Part shown: in pieces, positions 1 through 6,672 of the stretch | How the letters are laid out: each line of letters opens with the position of its first letter | How positions within the stretch are numbered: the first letter of the stretch is position 1 | Assembly: GCA_045592485.1 (NCBI GenBank) | Contig: JAZNUS010000071.1 | Span: forward strand, 1 to 8,801 | Direction of reading: 5' to 3' | From: RGIG1828 sp045592485 | GTDB taxonomy: Bacteria; Bacillota; Clostridia; UMGS1810 | DNA length: 8,801 bases | The notes under the pieces: model-generated | The model's database searches: none | What the model saw: the letters and a program-made list of their open reading frames with translations, nothing else | Told to the model about the DNA's origin: nothing | Translations under genes and position numbers: made by a program

Positions 1-52
1 CCACTAACCAATCAAATTCGCACAAGTGCTCTTTTCTTGGAGTGTCACTATC

Positions 53-100
53 CCCTCATCCGTCAAGCAAGCTTGACACCTTCTCCACCAGGGAGAAGGC
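53..100. repeat. Double-hairpin intergenic repeat
   Basis: Two adjacent inverted repeats follow a CCCTCATCC lead. The first has arms GTCAAG (62-67) and CTTGAC (72-77). The second has arms CCTTCTCC (79-86) and GGAGAAGG (92-99) around a 5-base loop. The layout, a CTCATCC(G) lead, a variable short hairpin and then a CCTTC...GAAGG hairpin, matches what I recall of a family of dispersed intergenic repeats in gut Clostridia; I could not search for other copies. The repeat may extend left to the window edge. It lies just downstream of the kinase-like gene and could fold in its mRNA tail, but no T tract follows on the minus strand, so it is not called as an intrinsic terminator. Confidence 0.55.
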
Positions 101-125
101 TCACACACTAGCGCAAAACAGAGCG

Positions 126-141
126 ATAAATTCCAATTTAT
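126..141. repeat. AT-rich 16-bp inverted repeat after the kinase-like gene
   Basis: A perfect inverted repeat, ATAAATT-CC-AATTTAT, lies 17 bp beyond the kinase-like gene's stop codon. It could form a weak hairpin at the 3' end of the transcript, but it is AT-rich and has no T run, so a termination role is only a guess. Confidence 0.3.
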
Positions 142-157
142 GCTAATTATGCTGTTG

Positions 158-1588
158 TCATTCCGACATTACAATTTCTTTTCTGATTACTTTAAGAAAT
201 TCACCGAAGGTCGGTCGTTCAAGATAGTTATTTTTTATTGAGCGAAGCAATACATCATAAAATTCTTCCGACATATTCTTTTTGATTGCCTGAAGATTTT
301 TTTCAATTGTATCGTCCTTGGCAGTGTTGAAAAACACCTTCATAACAATTTTACCGAAGGAATAGATATCCACCTGCTCCCATTCAGGATTTGGTATGCC
401 CTGAAGTGCGGCTCTTTTAATTTCAGGCGCCGCATAGGGGTCTTTGGCAAACTTTTTAGCCATTGCACCGGGGCTTATGGTAAGGTCTGAAACAGTTGTC
501 TTTTCACCGTCCATAACCTTTGAATACTCAAAGTTTCCGATGTTCACACTGCAGCCCTTGGGTGTAGGAGTTATGAAAATACAGTCTGGACGAAGATTGC
601 GGTGATGAATTGACATAGATTCCGTAATATCAATTAATGAATACATAATCTCTGCAATTTCCCCGAGTATTGTAAGTCTTGTAAGGTTCAGAGCCTTAAT
701 GCCGGTTGCTCCTGCCTTTGACATGAAGCTTGTAAATTCGGCATTCTGGTTTAGAAGAAATGTATTCTCGTCGGTGAAATATGCAAGATAGCGAACCTTT
801 GATTCAACCGAGGTGTGAATTTCTTCGGACCATATTGGCGGCTTTGCTATCCGTGAATTATATTTTTTGATGGTATCCATAGCCATAAGGTCGCGGAACT
901 GTGTCACATCACCTGCAGAATTTTTTTCAAAGCGTTTTACAATTGCATAGCGGTAAAGATTGTTGCCCTCATAGGTGTCCATTTTACGGCATTTATAGCT
1001 CTTTATGTCAGGGGCAGGTCCGTCGTAGGGAAACATGGGAGTTATCATTTCATAGTCGCCGATGCTGAGAAGGTCACTCGTGTCATAGCCGGGCTTTGGA
1101 GGCAAAAAGGTACCGTTTGGTTTTTTGTGGGCAGGTCTTTTCTCGTTGTGGGCAATAAGGGTTTTATTTTCGCCTGTTGCATATCTGTATATGAGAAGAT
1201 ATAAAGCTCTGAAAACCTCTGCCGCCTCCGATTCGCTGTTTTCCTTTTCCGAGCCGGTTGCGCCGTGGGCAACTTCATTACCGGTTAATCTCACAAGATT
1301 CATTTTCCCGATTTCAGTGTAGCTGATGTAGCTGTTTTCGGTGCAATATTTTGATTTCTCAATGATTGTGGATAATCCCTTTTCTTTTCTCAAATCAAAA
1401 TCCTCGGGAATTTCAACACCATTTATGTCGAGAACTGCATCTATAAAGCTCTCAAGAGCTGTTCTTGCACGAGTTATTATGTTGTAAGGCCGTGTTCTGA
1501 CGGTTTTTTCGCAGTCGATGCAATGAATGTAGAGAGTTTCATAGTTTCTGAGTTTTGAACCTTTGCTTTTCAGGAAATCAAATAGCAT
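158..1588 (-). CDS. DUF4145/HEPN-like domain fused to a protein pseudokinase
   Basis: The 476-aa soluble protein has two parts. Residues about 35-140 resemble DUF4145/HEPN-like domains: an ARTALE helix (41-46) and the signature RLTGNEVAH (100-108). A CxxC pair (C23, C26) precedes it. After a Pro/Lys-rich linker (about 145-175), residues about 205-470 follow the protein kinase fold: VAIK-type lysine K218 (YAIVKRF), catalytic-loop HRNLRPDC (329-336), a DFG-position NFE (352-354), APE (387-389), DIYSFG (407-412) and RPTF (458-461). The catalytic Asp of HRD is Asn331, the loop Asn is Cys336 and the DFG Asp is Asn352, so phosphotransfer is doubtful and pseudokinase is the better label. No membrane segment or signal peptide is seen. 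It starts 14 bp after the aminotransferase stop with its own GAGGAAA site and ends with TGA. Role unknown; regulatory scaffold or defence-type sensor are guesses. Confidence 0.8.
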   Translation of the reverse strand: MLFDFLKSKGSKLRNYETLYIHCIDCEKTVRTRPYNIITRARTALESFIDAVLDINGVEIPEDFDLRKEKGLSTIIEKSKYCTENSYISYTEIGKMNLVRLTGNEVAHGATGSEKENSESEAAEVFRALYLLIYRYATGENKTLIAHNEKRPAHKKPNGTFLPPKPGYDTSDLLSIGDYEMITPMFPYDGPAPDIKSYKCRKMDTYEGNNLYRYAIVKRFEKNSAGDVTQFRDLMAMDTIKKYNSRIAKPPIWSEEIHTSVESKVRYLAYFTDENTFLLNQNAEFTSFMSKAGATGIKALNLTRLTILGEIAEIMYSLIDITESMSIHHRNLRPDCIFITPTPKGCSVNIGNFEYSKVMDGEKTTVSDLTISPGAMAKKFAKDPYAAPEIKRAALQGIPNPEWEQVDIYSFGKIVMKVFFNTAKDDTIEKNLQAIKKNMSEEFYDVLLRSIKNNYLERPTFGEFLKVIRKEIVMSE

Positions 1589-1602
1589 AACATTTTCCTC
1601 AC

Positions 1603-2490
1603 TTATTTGCTTGTATTTATTAAATAATCTTCATAAAGCTCTTTGCAAAGCATTTCAATCAATTGTGGTGCTTTGCCGCCTACAGACTTATCATCAACAT
1701 GGCTTGCAACTGTGCAAAAATTGGAGCTTGATGTACTGATAATTTCGTCGGCACCAAGAATGAAATCAATGGAAAAAGGCTCTTCAATTACTTCGATTCC
1801 GATTTTTTCACACATTTTCAAAAGATTTTTTCTTGCAATTCCCGGTAAAATCAGGTTATCAAGGGGAGCGGTGTAGAGCTTGCCGTCCTTTAAGCAATGA
1901 ACATTTGTGTGGGAGCCTTCCGTAACACGGTTACAGATGCCGTCGGCTTCCCTTCGGTACAAAATGCACTCCTCTGCCCCACTCTTTTTTGCTGTTTCCG
2001 AAGAGAGAACACTTGGAATAAGGCACAGTGTTTTTATGTTGCAAATGTAGTATCTGATGTCTTCAAAGGTTATTAGTTTTGTTTTTCTGCCAATCTCCGG
2101 AAGGCTTCTGGGGGTTACTGTTACCCAAAGATTCGGTTTGGCGTTTTCAGGAAAAACATGGTCACGGGGAACATTTGCTCCTCTTGTTATCTGCCAGTAA
2201 AGAAAGCATTCGCCGTTTGTTTCACTTGTATCTACCTTTGAAACAAGGTCGTTTAAAGTGTCTTTTATTTCATCTTTTGTGTATGGAATTTCAATGCCGA
2301 TGAGAGATGCAGAATTGAAAAAACGGTCAACATGGTCATCAAGACAATAAATAACTCCGTTCCGTGTTGCTGTAGCATCGTAAACACCATCACCAAACCA
2401 ACATACTCTATCCGACATTGGCACTGTCATGTTCTCAATAAGGTCATATTTTCCGTTGTAATAGCCTAAGTTTTTTAAAAGCTTTGTCAT
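1603..2490 (-). CDS. dat: D-amino-acid transaminase (class IV PLP aminotransferase)
   Basis: The 295-aa protein has the full class IV fold-type aminotransferase pattern. FGDGVYD (32-38) is the N-terminal signature. TRG and PRDH (about 102-111) contain the Arg109-x-His111 pair that corresponds to the substrate-carboxylate trap of Bacillus D-amino-acid transaminase. Lys153 in NIKTL is the expected PLP-binding lysine, TEGSHTN (190-196) carries the Glu that contacts the pyridine ring, and LILPGIAR (213-220) completes the fold. Known reaction of the family: D-alanine plus 2-oxoglutarate to pyruvate plus D-glutamate, a cytoplasmic source of D-amino acids for the wall. Length is close to the family norm, with about 6 extra residues between Lys153 and Glu191 relative to Bacillus Dat. 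Its ATG overlaps the exporter's TGA as ATGA, so translation is probably coupled; GGAGG lies in the upstream gene's end. A branched-chain aminotransferase or aminodeoxychorismate lyase is less likely given RxH. Confidence 0.85.
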   Translation of the reverse strand: MTKLLKNLGYYNGKYDLIENMTVPMSDRVCWFGDGVYDATATRNGVIYCLDDHVDRFFNSASLIGIEIPYTKDEIKDTLNDLVSKVDTSETNGECFLYWQITRGANVPRDHVFPENAKPNLWVTVTPRSLPEIGRKTKLITFEDIRYYICNIKTLCLIPSVLSSETAKKSGAEECILYRREADGICNRVTEGSHTNVHCLKDGKLYTAPLDNLILPGIARKNLLKMCEKIGIEVIEEPFSIDFILGADEIISTSSSNFCTVASHVDDKSVGGKAPQLIEMLCKELYEDYLINTSK

Positions 2491-3386
2491 TTTGAAACTA
2501 CCTCCGTGTTTTTATTGTCATTTTCTGTCGGCTTTTTAAGCTGAATAAGAATACCAAGAACGATTACAACAAGACCGGTTATTGAAGTTATATGCACACT
2601 TTCTCTGAGCACAAGAGATGTCCACACCAAGGACAGGAATGGAGTTATGTATGCAAAGTTTGAAATTTTCGCGGTGTTTCCGCCCATCAGTGCAAAAACC
2701 CACACAAGGTTTGCCACAGCCATTGTAAACATTCCGTTCCATGCAAACCCCACCGCCTGCAAAGCACTCATTGCAAAAAGGTCACCGTTGACTGCATTTA
2801 TTATGCTGGTGAGAATGAAGGTGACAAAATAGCTTATCATCATCGACAGGCGCTTTTCATAGGGATATTTTTGATTGAGGGATGTAAACACACCATATGA
2901 CATTGCACCGAGAAGGCAAAAAACAACGCCAAGAAACGCTTTTCCGCTGAAATTGCCAAGCTCGCCCCCTGCAACAATGCACACACCTGCAAAGGATACA
3001 ATCAGTGCAATTACCTTGCGGACTGTCATTTTTTCTTTAAGTATTATGCAGGCAAAAACAACAGACATAATCGGCCACATATAGTTTATTATAAAAGCCT
3101 GAGATGCCTGAAGTATGTCTGCTCCGGCATAGTAGAACATATAATACAGAAATGTGCCGGGGAGGCATACGAGAGCTGATTTCAGATAGTCCCCGAAGGT
3201 GTAGGCTTTCAGATTATGTATGTTTCCTGTAGCAAGGTTTACCCCAAGCAAAAATATTGCCGCAAAAAACGAGCTTGCCCAGAGCACCTGGATGCTCGAA
3301 AGCTCTCCGAGAAGCAGTTTTGTTACAGTAGCAACGGTTGACCAGCAGAAAATTGATGTTGCAACATAGAGATAGGTCCTTTTCAT
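2487..3386 (-). CDS. EamA/DMT-family transporter
   Basis: This 299-aa, strongly hydrophobic protein has about ten predicted membrane helices arranged as two repeated EamA units (residues about 5-140 and 155-285). The first opens with a TSIFCWSTVATVTKLL-like helix, and LLGAMSYGVFTSLNQK starts the second half. Such proteins are inner-membrane drug/metabolite transporters, many of them amino-acid or metabolite exporters; substrate cannot be read from sequence. The charged tail (KKPTENDNKN) is cytoplasmic in the usual topology. The start is supported by GGAGG six bases before the ATG, 18 bp after the acyltransferase stop. Coupling to the aminotransferase by a 4-bp overlap suggests that the two act on a related pool, for example export of an amino or keto acid, which is inference. 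Confidence 0.85.
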   Translation of the reverse strand: MKRTYLYVATSIFCWSTVATVTKLLLGELSSIQVLWASSFFAAIFLLGVNLATGNIHNLKAYTFGDYLKSALVCLPGTFLYYMFYYAGADILQASQAFIINYMWPIMSVVFACIILKEKMTVRKVIALIVSFAGVCIVAGGELGNFSGKAFLGVVFCLLGAMSYGVFTSLNQKYPYEKRLSMMISYFVTFILTSIINAVNGDLFAMSALQAVGFAWNGMFTMAVANLVWVFALMGGNTAKISNFAYITPFLSLVWTSLVLRESVHITSITGLVVIVLGILIQLKKPTENDNKNTEVVSK

Positions 3387-3404
3387 ATTACGCCTCCAAG
3401 CTAG

Positions 3405-4439
3405 TCATATTATCCATTTATTAATAACCGGTATTTTTGAAATAATTCCATACACTCCGACACACACAGCCAAGGTAAAAAGGGATATGAGCGGTATTGA
3501 CAAGGCAGGTGACATTATAAAGCCATTCACCGAAAAGCAACCTTCGAGGATATAGAGAACAAACATATGGATGAGATAGATGCAAAAGGATGCTTTGGAA
3601 ATATAGGAAATCAGCTTTTGCAACCATTTTCCGGGACGGATAAACCTTGCGAGAGAAAAGATTCCAACAGCCATTACACACACACCGACACTTGTTCCTG
3701 ATAAAAATGCTTCATAAAGAGTGCCTGTTTTAACCGACATATGGAAGGTCAGAAAGAAAATAAAAGCAAATCCGCCAAGAAACATTAGCAGTGATTTTTT
3801 GAAAGACACGGGATGCTCCGAAAGGTAATAACCCAAAAGTCCATAGCCGATTGATGCATAAACACCGTTAATTAGCCATTGACGAGTCATGCCCGCAAGA
3901 AGGTTGAAGGGATAGTAAACAACCACCGTGGGATAGATTATTCCTAAGGCAAACCACACAATCAGAAGATATCTTATTAGTTTTTCGTCAGCCTTTTCGG
4001 CAACAAAGCGGGTTAAAGGCAACAAAATGTAGACTATGAGAATGAAATGAATGTAATAAAAATGAAATTCCTGATCGAATAGCAAAAGATGCTTTATGGC
4101 GTTAATGAGGTTGGGGATTGTCAGACAGTTCCCTGCTGCAAGATGACAAACTTTATATGCCATTCCCCAGAGAAGCATTGCCACTACGATTCTGAGTATG
4201 TTGTGAAAATAGAGCTTTTTAAGAGTGAGTTTCTTTTGAGGATTAAGCATCAGTACACCGCTGCACATAAGAAACAAGGGTACAGAACCACGAAGCACTC
4301 CGCTCCAAAGAAGGGCAAAGTTCCACTGAGAGCTTCCGGGTGTTGCCCCGATAAGCACATTTGCCGAAACATGAATCACTATAACGCCTATTATTGCTAT
4401 GAACTTTACAATATCAACTGTTAAATTTCTTTTAGTCAT
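3405..4439 (-). CDS. Integral-membrane acyltransferase, acyltransferase-3 family
   Basis: The 344-aa protein has about ten hydrophobic helices throughout. The N-terminus is typical of the acyltransferase-3 (OafA/WecH-like) family: DIVKFIAIIGVIVIH (9-23) with the conserved late His in helix 1, then R50 and SVPLFLMCSG (52-61), and HNILRI at the start of the next helix. Members move acetyl or other acyl groups from the cytoplasm onto sugars or lipids outside the membrane, so modification of a cell-wall or surface polysaccharide is the best guess; acceptor and donor are unknown. It lies 26 bp after sstT with only a weak purine-rich site (AGAAAGAAAAGA) before the ATG, so it may be translated less than its neighbours. 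No catalytic SGNH domain is attached, as in the shorter members of the family. Confidence 0.85.
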   Translation of the reverse strand: MTKRNLTVDIVKFIAIIGVIVIHVSANVLIGATPGSSQWNFALLWSGVLRGSVPLFLMCSGVLMLNPQKKLTLKKLYFHNILRIVVAMLLWGMAYKVCHLAAGNCLTIPNLINAIKHLLLFDQEFHFYYIHFILIVYILLPLTRFVAEKADEKLIRYLLIVWFALGIIYPTVVVYYPFNLLAGMTRQWLINGVYASIGYGLLGYYLSEHPVSFKKSLLMFLGGFAFIFFLTFHMSVKTGTLYEAFLSGTSVGVCVMAVGIFSLARFIRPGKWLQKLISYISKASFCIYLIHMFVLYILEGCFSVNGFIMSPALSIPLISLFTLAVCVGVYGIISKIPVINKWII

Positions 4440-4465
4440 AAATATCTTTTCTTTCTGTAATGTTT

Positions 4466-5689
4466 TTAAAATGGAAGCTTTTTACCTTGCTTCTGCCATT
4501 CCATTAATTCTGAGGTTGCACAGAAAAGCACATCACCGGAAGAATTGATGGCAGTTTCAAGTGAATCCTGAACAACACCAATTATAAATCCGACAGCAAC
4601 AACCTGCATGGCAATGTCCTGACCAACACCAAGAAGTGAGCAAGCCATTGGAATGAGAAGAAGTGAACCACCTGCAACTCCTGAAGCACCACAGGCACCC
4701 AGGGTTGCAACAAAGCTCAGCAGAATTGCAAGAACAATGTTTACACTTATGCCCTGAGAAAAAGCCGCCGCAAGAGACATTACAGTTATTGTTATTGCTG
4801 CACCATCCATATTTATTGTAGCACCAAGAGGAATTGCGACGCTGTAGTATTCTTTGTCAAGACCAAGGCTTTCGCAAAGTCTCATGTTGACAGGAATATT
4901 TGCCGCAGAGCTTCGTGTGAAAAATGCAGTTATTCCCGATTCTTTAAAGCACCTGAGAACAAGAGGATACGGATTTTTCTTAAGGGCGATGCCTACAATG
5001 AGAGGATCAACAATGAGGGCAACTGCAAGCATACAACCCACAAGAACGAGAAGAAGCTGTCCGTAGCTTGTGAAAATTTCAATTCCATATTCGCTGATTG
5101 AACCGTATACAAGACCTGCAATACCAAAGGGTGCAAGCTGAATAACCCAACCAACGGTTTTTGAAACAGCCGAGGAAATGTCGGCAAGAAATTCCTTTGT
5201 TTTATCCGAGGCAACACCTCTGAGAGCAAGACCGAGTACAACTGCCCAGGTGAGTATGCCAACATAGTTTGCCGAAAGAATGGATGAAACGGGGTTCATT
5301 ACCATGTTGGAAAGAAGGGTTTTAAAAACTTCGCCAAGTCCCGAAGGAGCTGTGTTTTGCGCAGCTTCGGAAAGAGGTATTGAAACCTTGAACATATAGC
5401 TTCCGAGTACTGCTACAACTGCGGCAAGGAAGGTGCTCAGCATATAGAAAAAAATTACATTTTTGAAGCGTCCGCCAATGCCTGAGCCCGCACTTGAAAG
5501 CGAAGAAATTACCAGAACAAATACAAGTATTGGCGCTATGCCCTTTAAGGCACCGACAAAAATATCACCCAAAACGGTGATAAATTCTGCCGCCGGAACC
5601 CAGAGACCAAGACAGATGCCGACAACAAGACCTACCGCAATTCTGAGAATGAGCGGTGATTTAACATAATAATCAAATAACTTTTTCAT
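4466..5689 (-). CDS. sstT: Serine/threonine:Na+ symporter SstT
   Basis: The 407-aa membrane protein belongs to the dicarboxylate/amino acid:cation symporter (DAACS) family and matches SstT in length (E. coli SstT is about 414 aa). Recognisable motifs are FFTRSSAANIPVN (256-268), which is near-diagnostic of SstT, INMDGAA (292-298, the family's NMDG cation site), the Gly/Ala-rich hairpin GACGASGVAGG (331-341), and DSLETAINSSGDV (375-387), whose Asp386 and Asn382 are substrate- and cation-site positions in the family. It is expected to import L-serine and L-threonine with sodium across the inner membrane. The start has AGGAGG seven bases upstream. It is the first gene of the five-gene block and lies about 25 bases from the predicted transcription start. 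Importing a precursor used or balanced by the later aminotransferase is plausible inference. Confidence 0.93.
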   Translation of the reverse strand: MKKLFDYYVKSPLILRIAVGLVVGICLGLWVPAAEFITVLGDIFVGALKGIAPILVFVLVISSLSSAGSGIGGRFKNVIFFYMLSTFLAAVVAVLGSYMFKVSIPLSEAAQNTAPSGLGEVFKTLLSNMVMNPVSSILSANYVGILTWAVVLGLALRGVASDKTKEFLADISSAVSKTVGWVIQLAPFGIAGLVYGSISEYGIEIFTSYGQLLLVLVGCMLAVALIVDPLIVGIALKKNPYPLVLRCFKESGITAFFTRSSAANIPVNMRLCESLGLDKEYYSVAIPLGATINMDGAAITITVMSLAAAFSQGISVNIVLAILLSFVATLGACGASGVAGGSLLLIPMACSLLGVGQDIAMQVVAVGFIIGVVQDSLETAINSSGDVLFCATSELMEWQKQGKKLPF

Positions 5690-5696
5690 GGAATTT

Positions 5697-5702
5697 CCTC
5701 CT
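5697..5702 (-). promoter_or_regulatory. Ribosome binding site of sstT
   Basis: AGGAGG on the minus strand lies seven bases before the ATG at 5689 and fixes the sstT start. It is a perfect anti-Shine-Dalgarno match, implying efficient initiation. Confidence 0.8.
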
Positions 5703-5720
5703 GTGTGATTAATCTTTTAT

Positions 5721-5749
5721 ATTTTACCACAAAAAAATAAAAAAGGCAA
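5721..5749 (-). promoter_or_regulatory. Predicted promoter of the sstT block (TTGCCT-N17-TAAAAT, extended -10)
   Basis: On the minus strand the -35 TTGCCT is at 5749-5744 and the -10 TAAAAT at 5726-5721, with a 17-bp spacer. TGG directly before the -10 gives an extended -10 element. Transcription would start about 25 bases before the sstT ATG, leaving a short leader that includes the AGGAGG site. The -35 lies inside the 3' arm of a terminator hairpin. No operator or riboswitch is evident. Confidence 0.55.
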
Positions 5750-5762
5750 CTATAAAGCTGCC
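5731..5762 (-). terminator. Intrinsic terminator between fic relic and sstT
   Basis: On the minus strand the stem GGCAGC/GTTGCC (5762-5757 and 5750-5745, one G-U pair) encloses the loop TTTATA and is followed by TTTTTTATTTTTTT. It begins about 30 bases after the stop of the fic relic, the distance expected for that gene's own terminator. It would shield sstT from readthrough, and it shares sequence with the sstT -35. Confidence 0.65.
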
Positions 5763-5792
5763 ATTTCTTTACGCATATTGTTTGACAATAAA

Positions 5793-5855
5793 TTAATCTA
5801 ATGCAGTTTTTAAAATATCCACTAATACCTTATAATTATCAACGGACAATGCGTA
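5793..5855 (-). pseudogene. Relic of a second fic gene (3' end only)
   Basis: Read on the minus strand this stretch translates to YA followed by LSVDNYKVL, VDILKTALD and a TAA stop at 5793-5795. The resident Fic protein ends with LSVDNYKVL, IRVFEACVG and stop, so nine consecutive residues are identical and the stop falls at the same place. The DNA is alike but diverged at third positions and in the tail, so it is not a recent exact duplicate. Upstream of the shared block the frame gives FYIFIIFF-type residues with no Fic similarity and no start or HPFxxGNGR motif, so at most the last 20 or so codons survive. A terminator follows about 30 bases later. Confidence 0.7.
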
Positions 5856-5876
5856 GAAAAATATTATGAAAATATA

Positions 5877-5908
5877 GAAAATGCAGACAGTCATATCAAC
5901 TGTCTGCA
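5877..5908 (-). terminator. Hairpin terminator downstream of fic operon
   Basis: A perfect 10-bp stem, TGCAGACAGT/ACTGTCTGCA (5882-5891 and 5899-5908), encloses a 7-base loop. On the minus strand it is followed by TTTTC and further T-rich sequence. It lies about 165 bases after the fic stop and would end transcripts coming from the toxin-antitoxin operon. The plus-strand reading has only a short A-rich tail, so the minus orientation is preferred. Confidence 0.6.
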
Positions 5909-6073
5909 AAATGATTCAATATAAATTAAATCTGTATTACTTCCACTCGACTTCCGCTTTTTTAATCACCGTGATTTTCATTGCTTTTTCGTGATTTTAT
6001 TATCCACATTTTGCATTTTTCATCGTGGTAATTTTATTTCCGAAAGTTTTTGTACTCAAAATGTACTCACAAA
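5909..6073. other. AT-rich gene-free stretch between fic and its hairpin terminator
   Basis: No convincing gene is present. The stretch holds a small ATCAC-C-GTGAT inverted repeat (5965-5975) and, on the minus strand, a 14-codon reading frame (5981 to 5937) beginning MKITVIKK that has no visible ribosome binding site. With the fic relic on one side and the fic stop on the other, it looks like junction DNA left after a rearrangement. Confidence 0.4.
6051..6072. repeat. 11-bp tandem direct repeat, TGTACTCAAAA-like, two units
   Basis: TGTACTCA occurs at 6051-6058 and again at 6062-6069, an 11-bp period (TGTACTCAAAA then TGTACTCACAA). It ends two bases from the fic stop codon. Short tandem repeats with a helical-turn period at an element boundary can be arm-type sites for a tyrosine recombinase, but no integrase gene is visible here, so function is unassigned. 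Confidence 0.45.
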
Positions 6074-6670
6074 TTAACCCACACAAGCCTCAAATACTCT
6101 TATCAACACTTTATAGTTATCAACTGACAATATTGATGCTTCTAAGAGTTCCTCTTTATCAATATTTCCCCAATTCAGGTCATACCCCATACGCTTTGCC
6201 ATAAGGCGGATAAATTCACGGATAGAACGACCATTGCCTTCTCTGAATGGGTGGATGATATTGAGTTCTGCCATTACATATGCTAAATTGTCAAAAACCT
6301 TATCTTCGCCAGTTTCCTTGAGCATATTTTTCTCTTTTATTTTGGCAAACACTTTATAAAGCTCTCTATCAATCAAGTCCGGTGGATAAAACATCGTATC
6401 CGCTTTACTTATTTGCTCTCTTCTGATTTTTCCGGCAAAGGAATAAATATCTTCAAAAATAAACTTGTGTATATTCATAAGATGCGCTTTTGAAAAGTTA
6501 CCCTTAATCGGATTTTTCAAAAGTTCCATTTGCTTAATCAATGTAATTTCTTCTTCAGCAGTTTTGAGCAGTTTGTTATCTCTTATATTTAATTTATTTT
6601 TCAACACATTACTATCGGGATAGCAATAAATTGATTGGGTAGTTGTATAAACATCATATTTTGAAAACAT
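6074..6670 (-). CDS. fic: Fic-domain AMPylase toxin (class I, VbhT-like)
   Basis: The 198-aa cytoplasmic protein carries an intact Fic motif, HPFREGNGRSIR (140-151), matching HxFx(D/E)GNGRxxR. His140 is the catalytic base, Glu144 coordinates Mg2+, and the Gly-Asn-Gly-Arg loop binds phosphates. The N-terminal YCYPDSNVLKNKLNIRD (15-31) and IYSFAGKIRREQISK (75-89) are typical of stand-alone Fic toxins, and FYPP (94-97) lies in the target-binding flap. Family knowledge: such enzymes transfer AMP to target proteins, the VbhT type to GyrB/ParE, and stop growth. It has no N-terminal or C-terminal inhibitory (S/T)xxxE(G/N) helix of its own, consistent with class I regulation by a separate antitoxin. 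That antitoxin is the gene 2 bp upstream. The start has AGAGGG inside the antitoxin's last codons, so translation is likely coupled. It is markedly AT-rich compared with sstT. Confidence 0.92.
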   Translation of the reverse strand: MFSKYDVYTTTQSIYCYPDSNVLKNKLNIRDNKLLKTAEEEITLIKQMELLKNPIKGNFSKAHLMNIHKFIFEDIYSFAGKIRREQISKADTMFYPPDLIDRELYKVFAKIKEKNMLKETGEDKVFDNLAYVMAELNIIHPFREGNGRSIREFIRLMAKRMGYDLNWGNIDKEELLEASILSVDNYKVLIRVFEACVG

Positions 6671-6672
6671 AG

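Noticed and set aside
2..51. Open minus-strand frame at the left edge
   Set aside because: It is too short, cut by the edge and next to the hairpin repeat; it may only be repeat sequence.
1045..1322. Alternative reading frames of 60-80 codons on both strands inside the kinase-like gene
   Set aside because: They lie wholly within a gene with clear domain homology and have no ribosome binding sites or recognisable protein features; similar shadow frames occur in the other genes.
5776..5790. TATTGT-TTG-ACAATA inverted repeat
   Set aside because: A short AT-rich stem with a 3-base loop and no positional relation to a gene start; probably chance.
5937..5981. 14-codon minus-strand frame beginning MKITVIKK and ending in VEWK
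   Set aside because: It has no ribosome binding site and no recognised match; it is kept only as part of the junction description.
6000..6008. TTATCCACA, a perfect DnaA-box match
   Set aside because: It is a lone box in AT-rich DNA with no cluster and no replication gene nearby, so chance is the better explanation.
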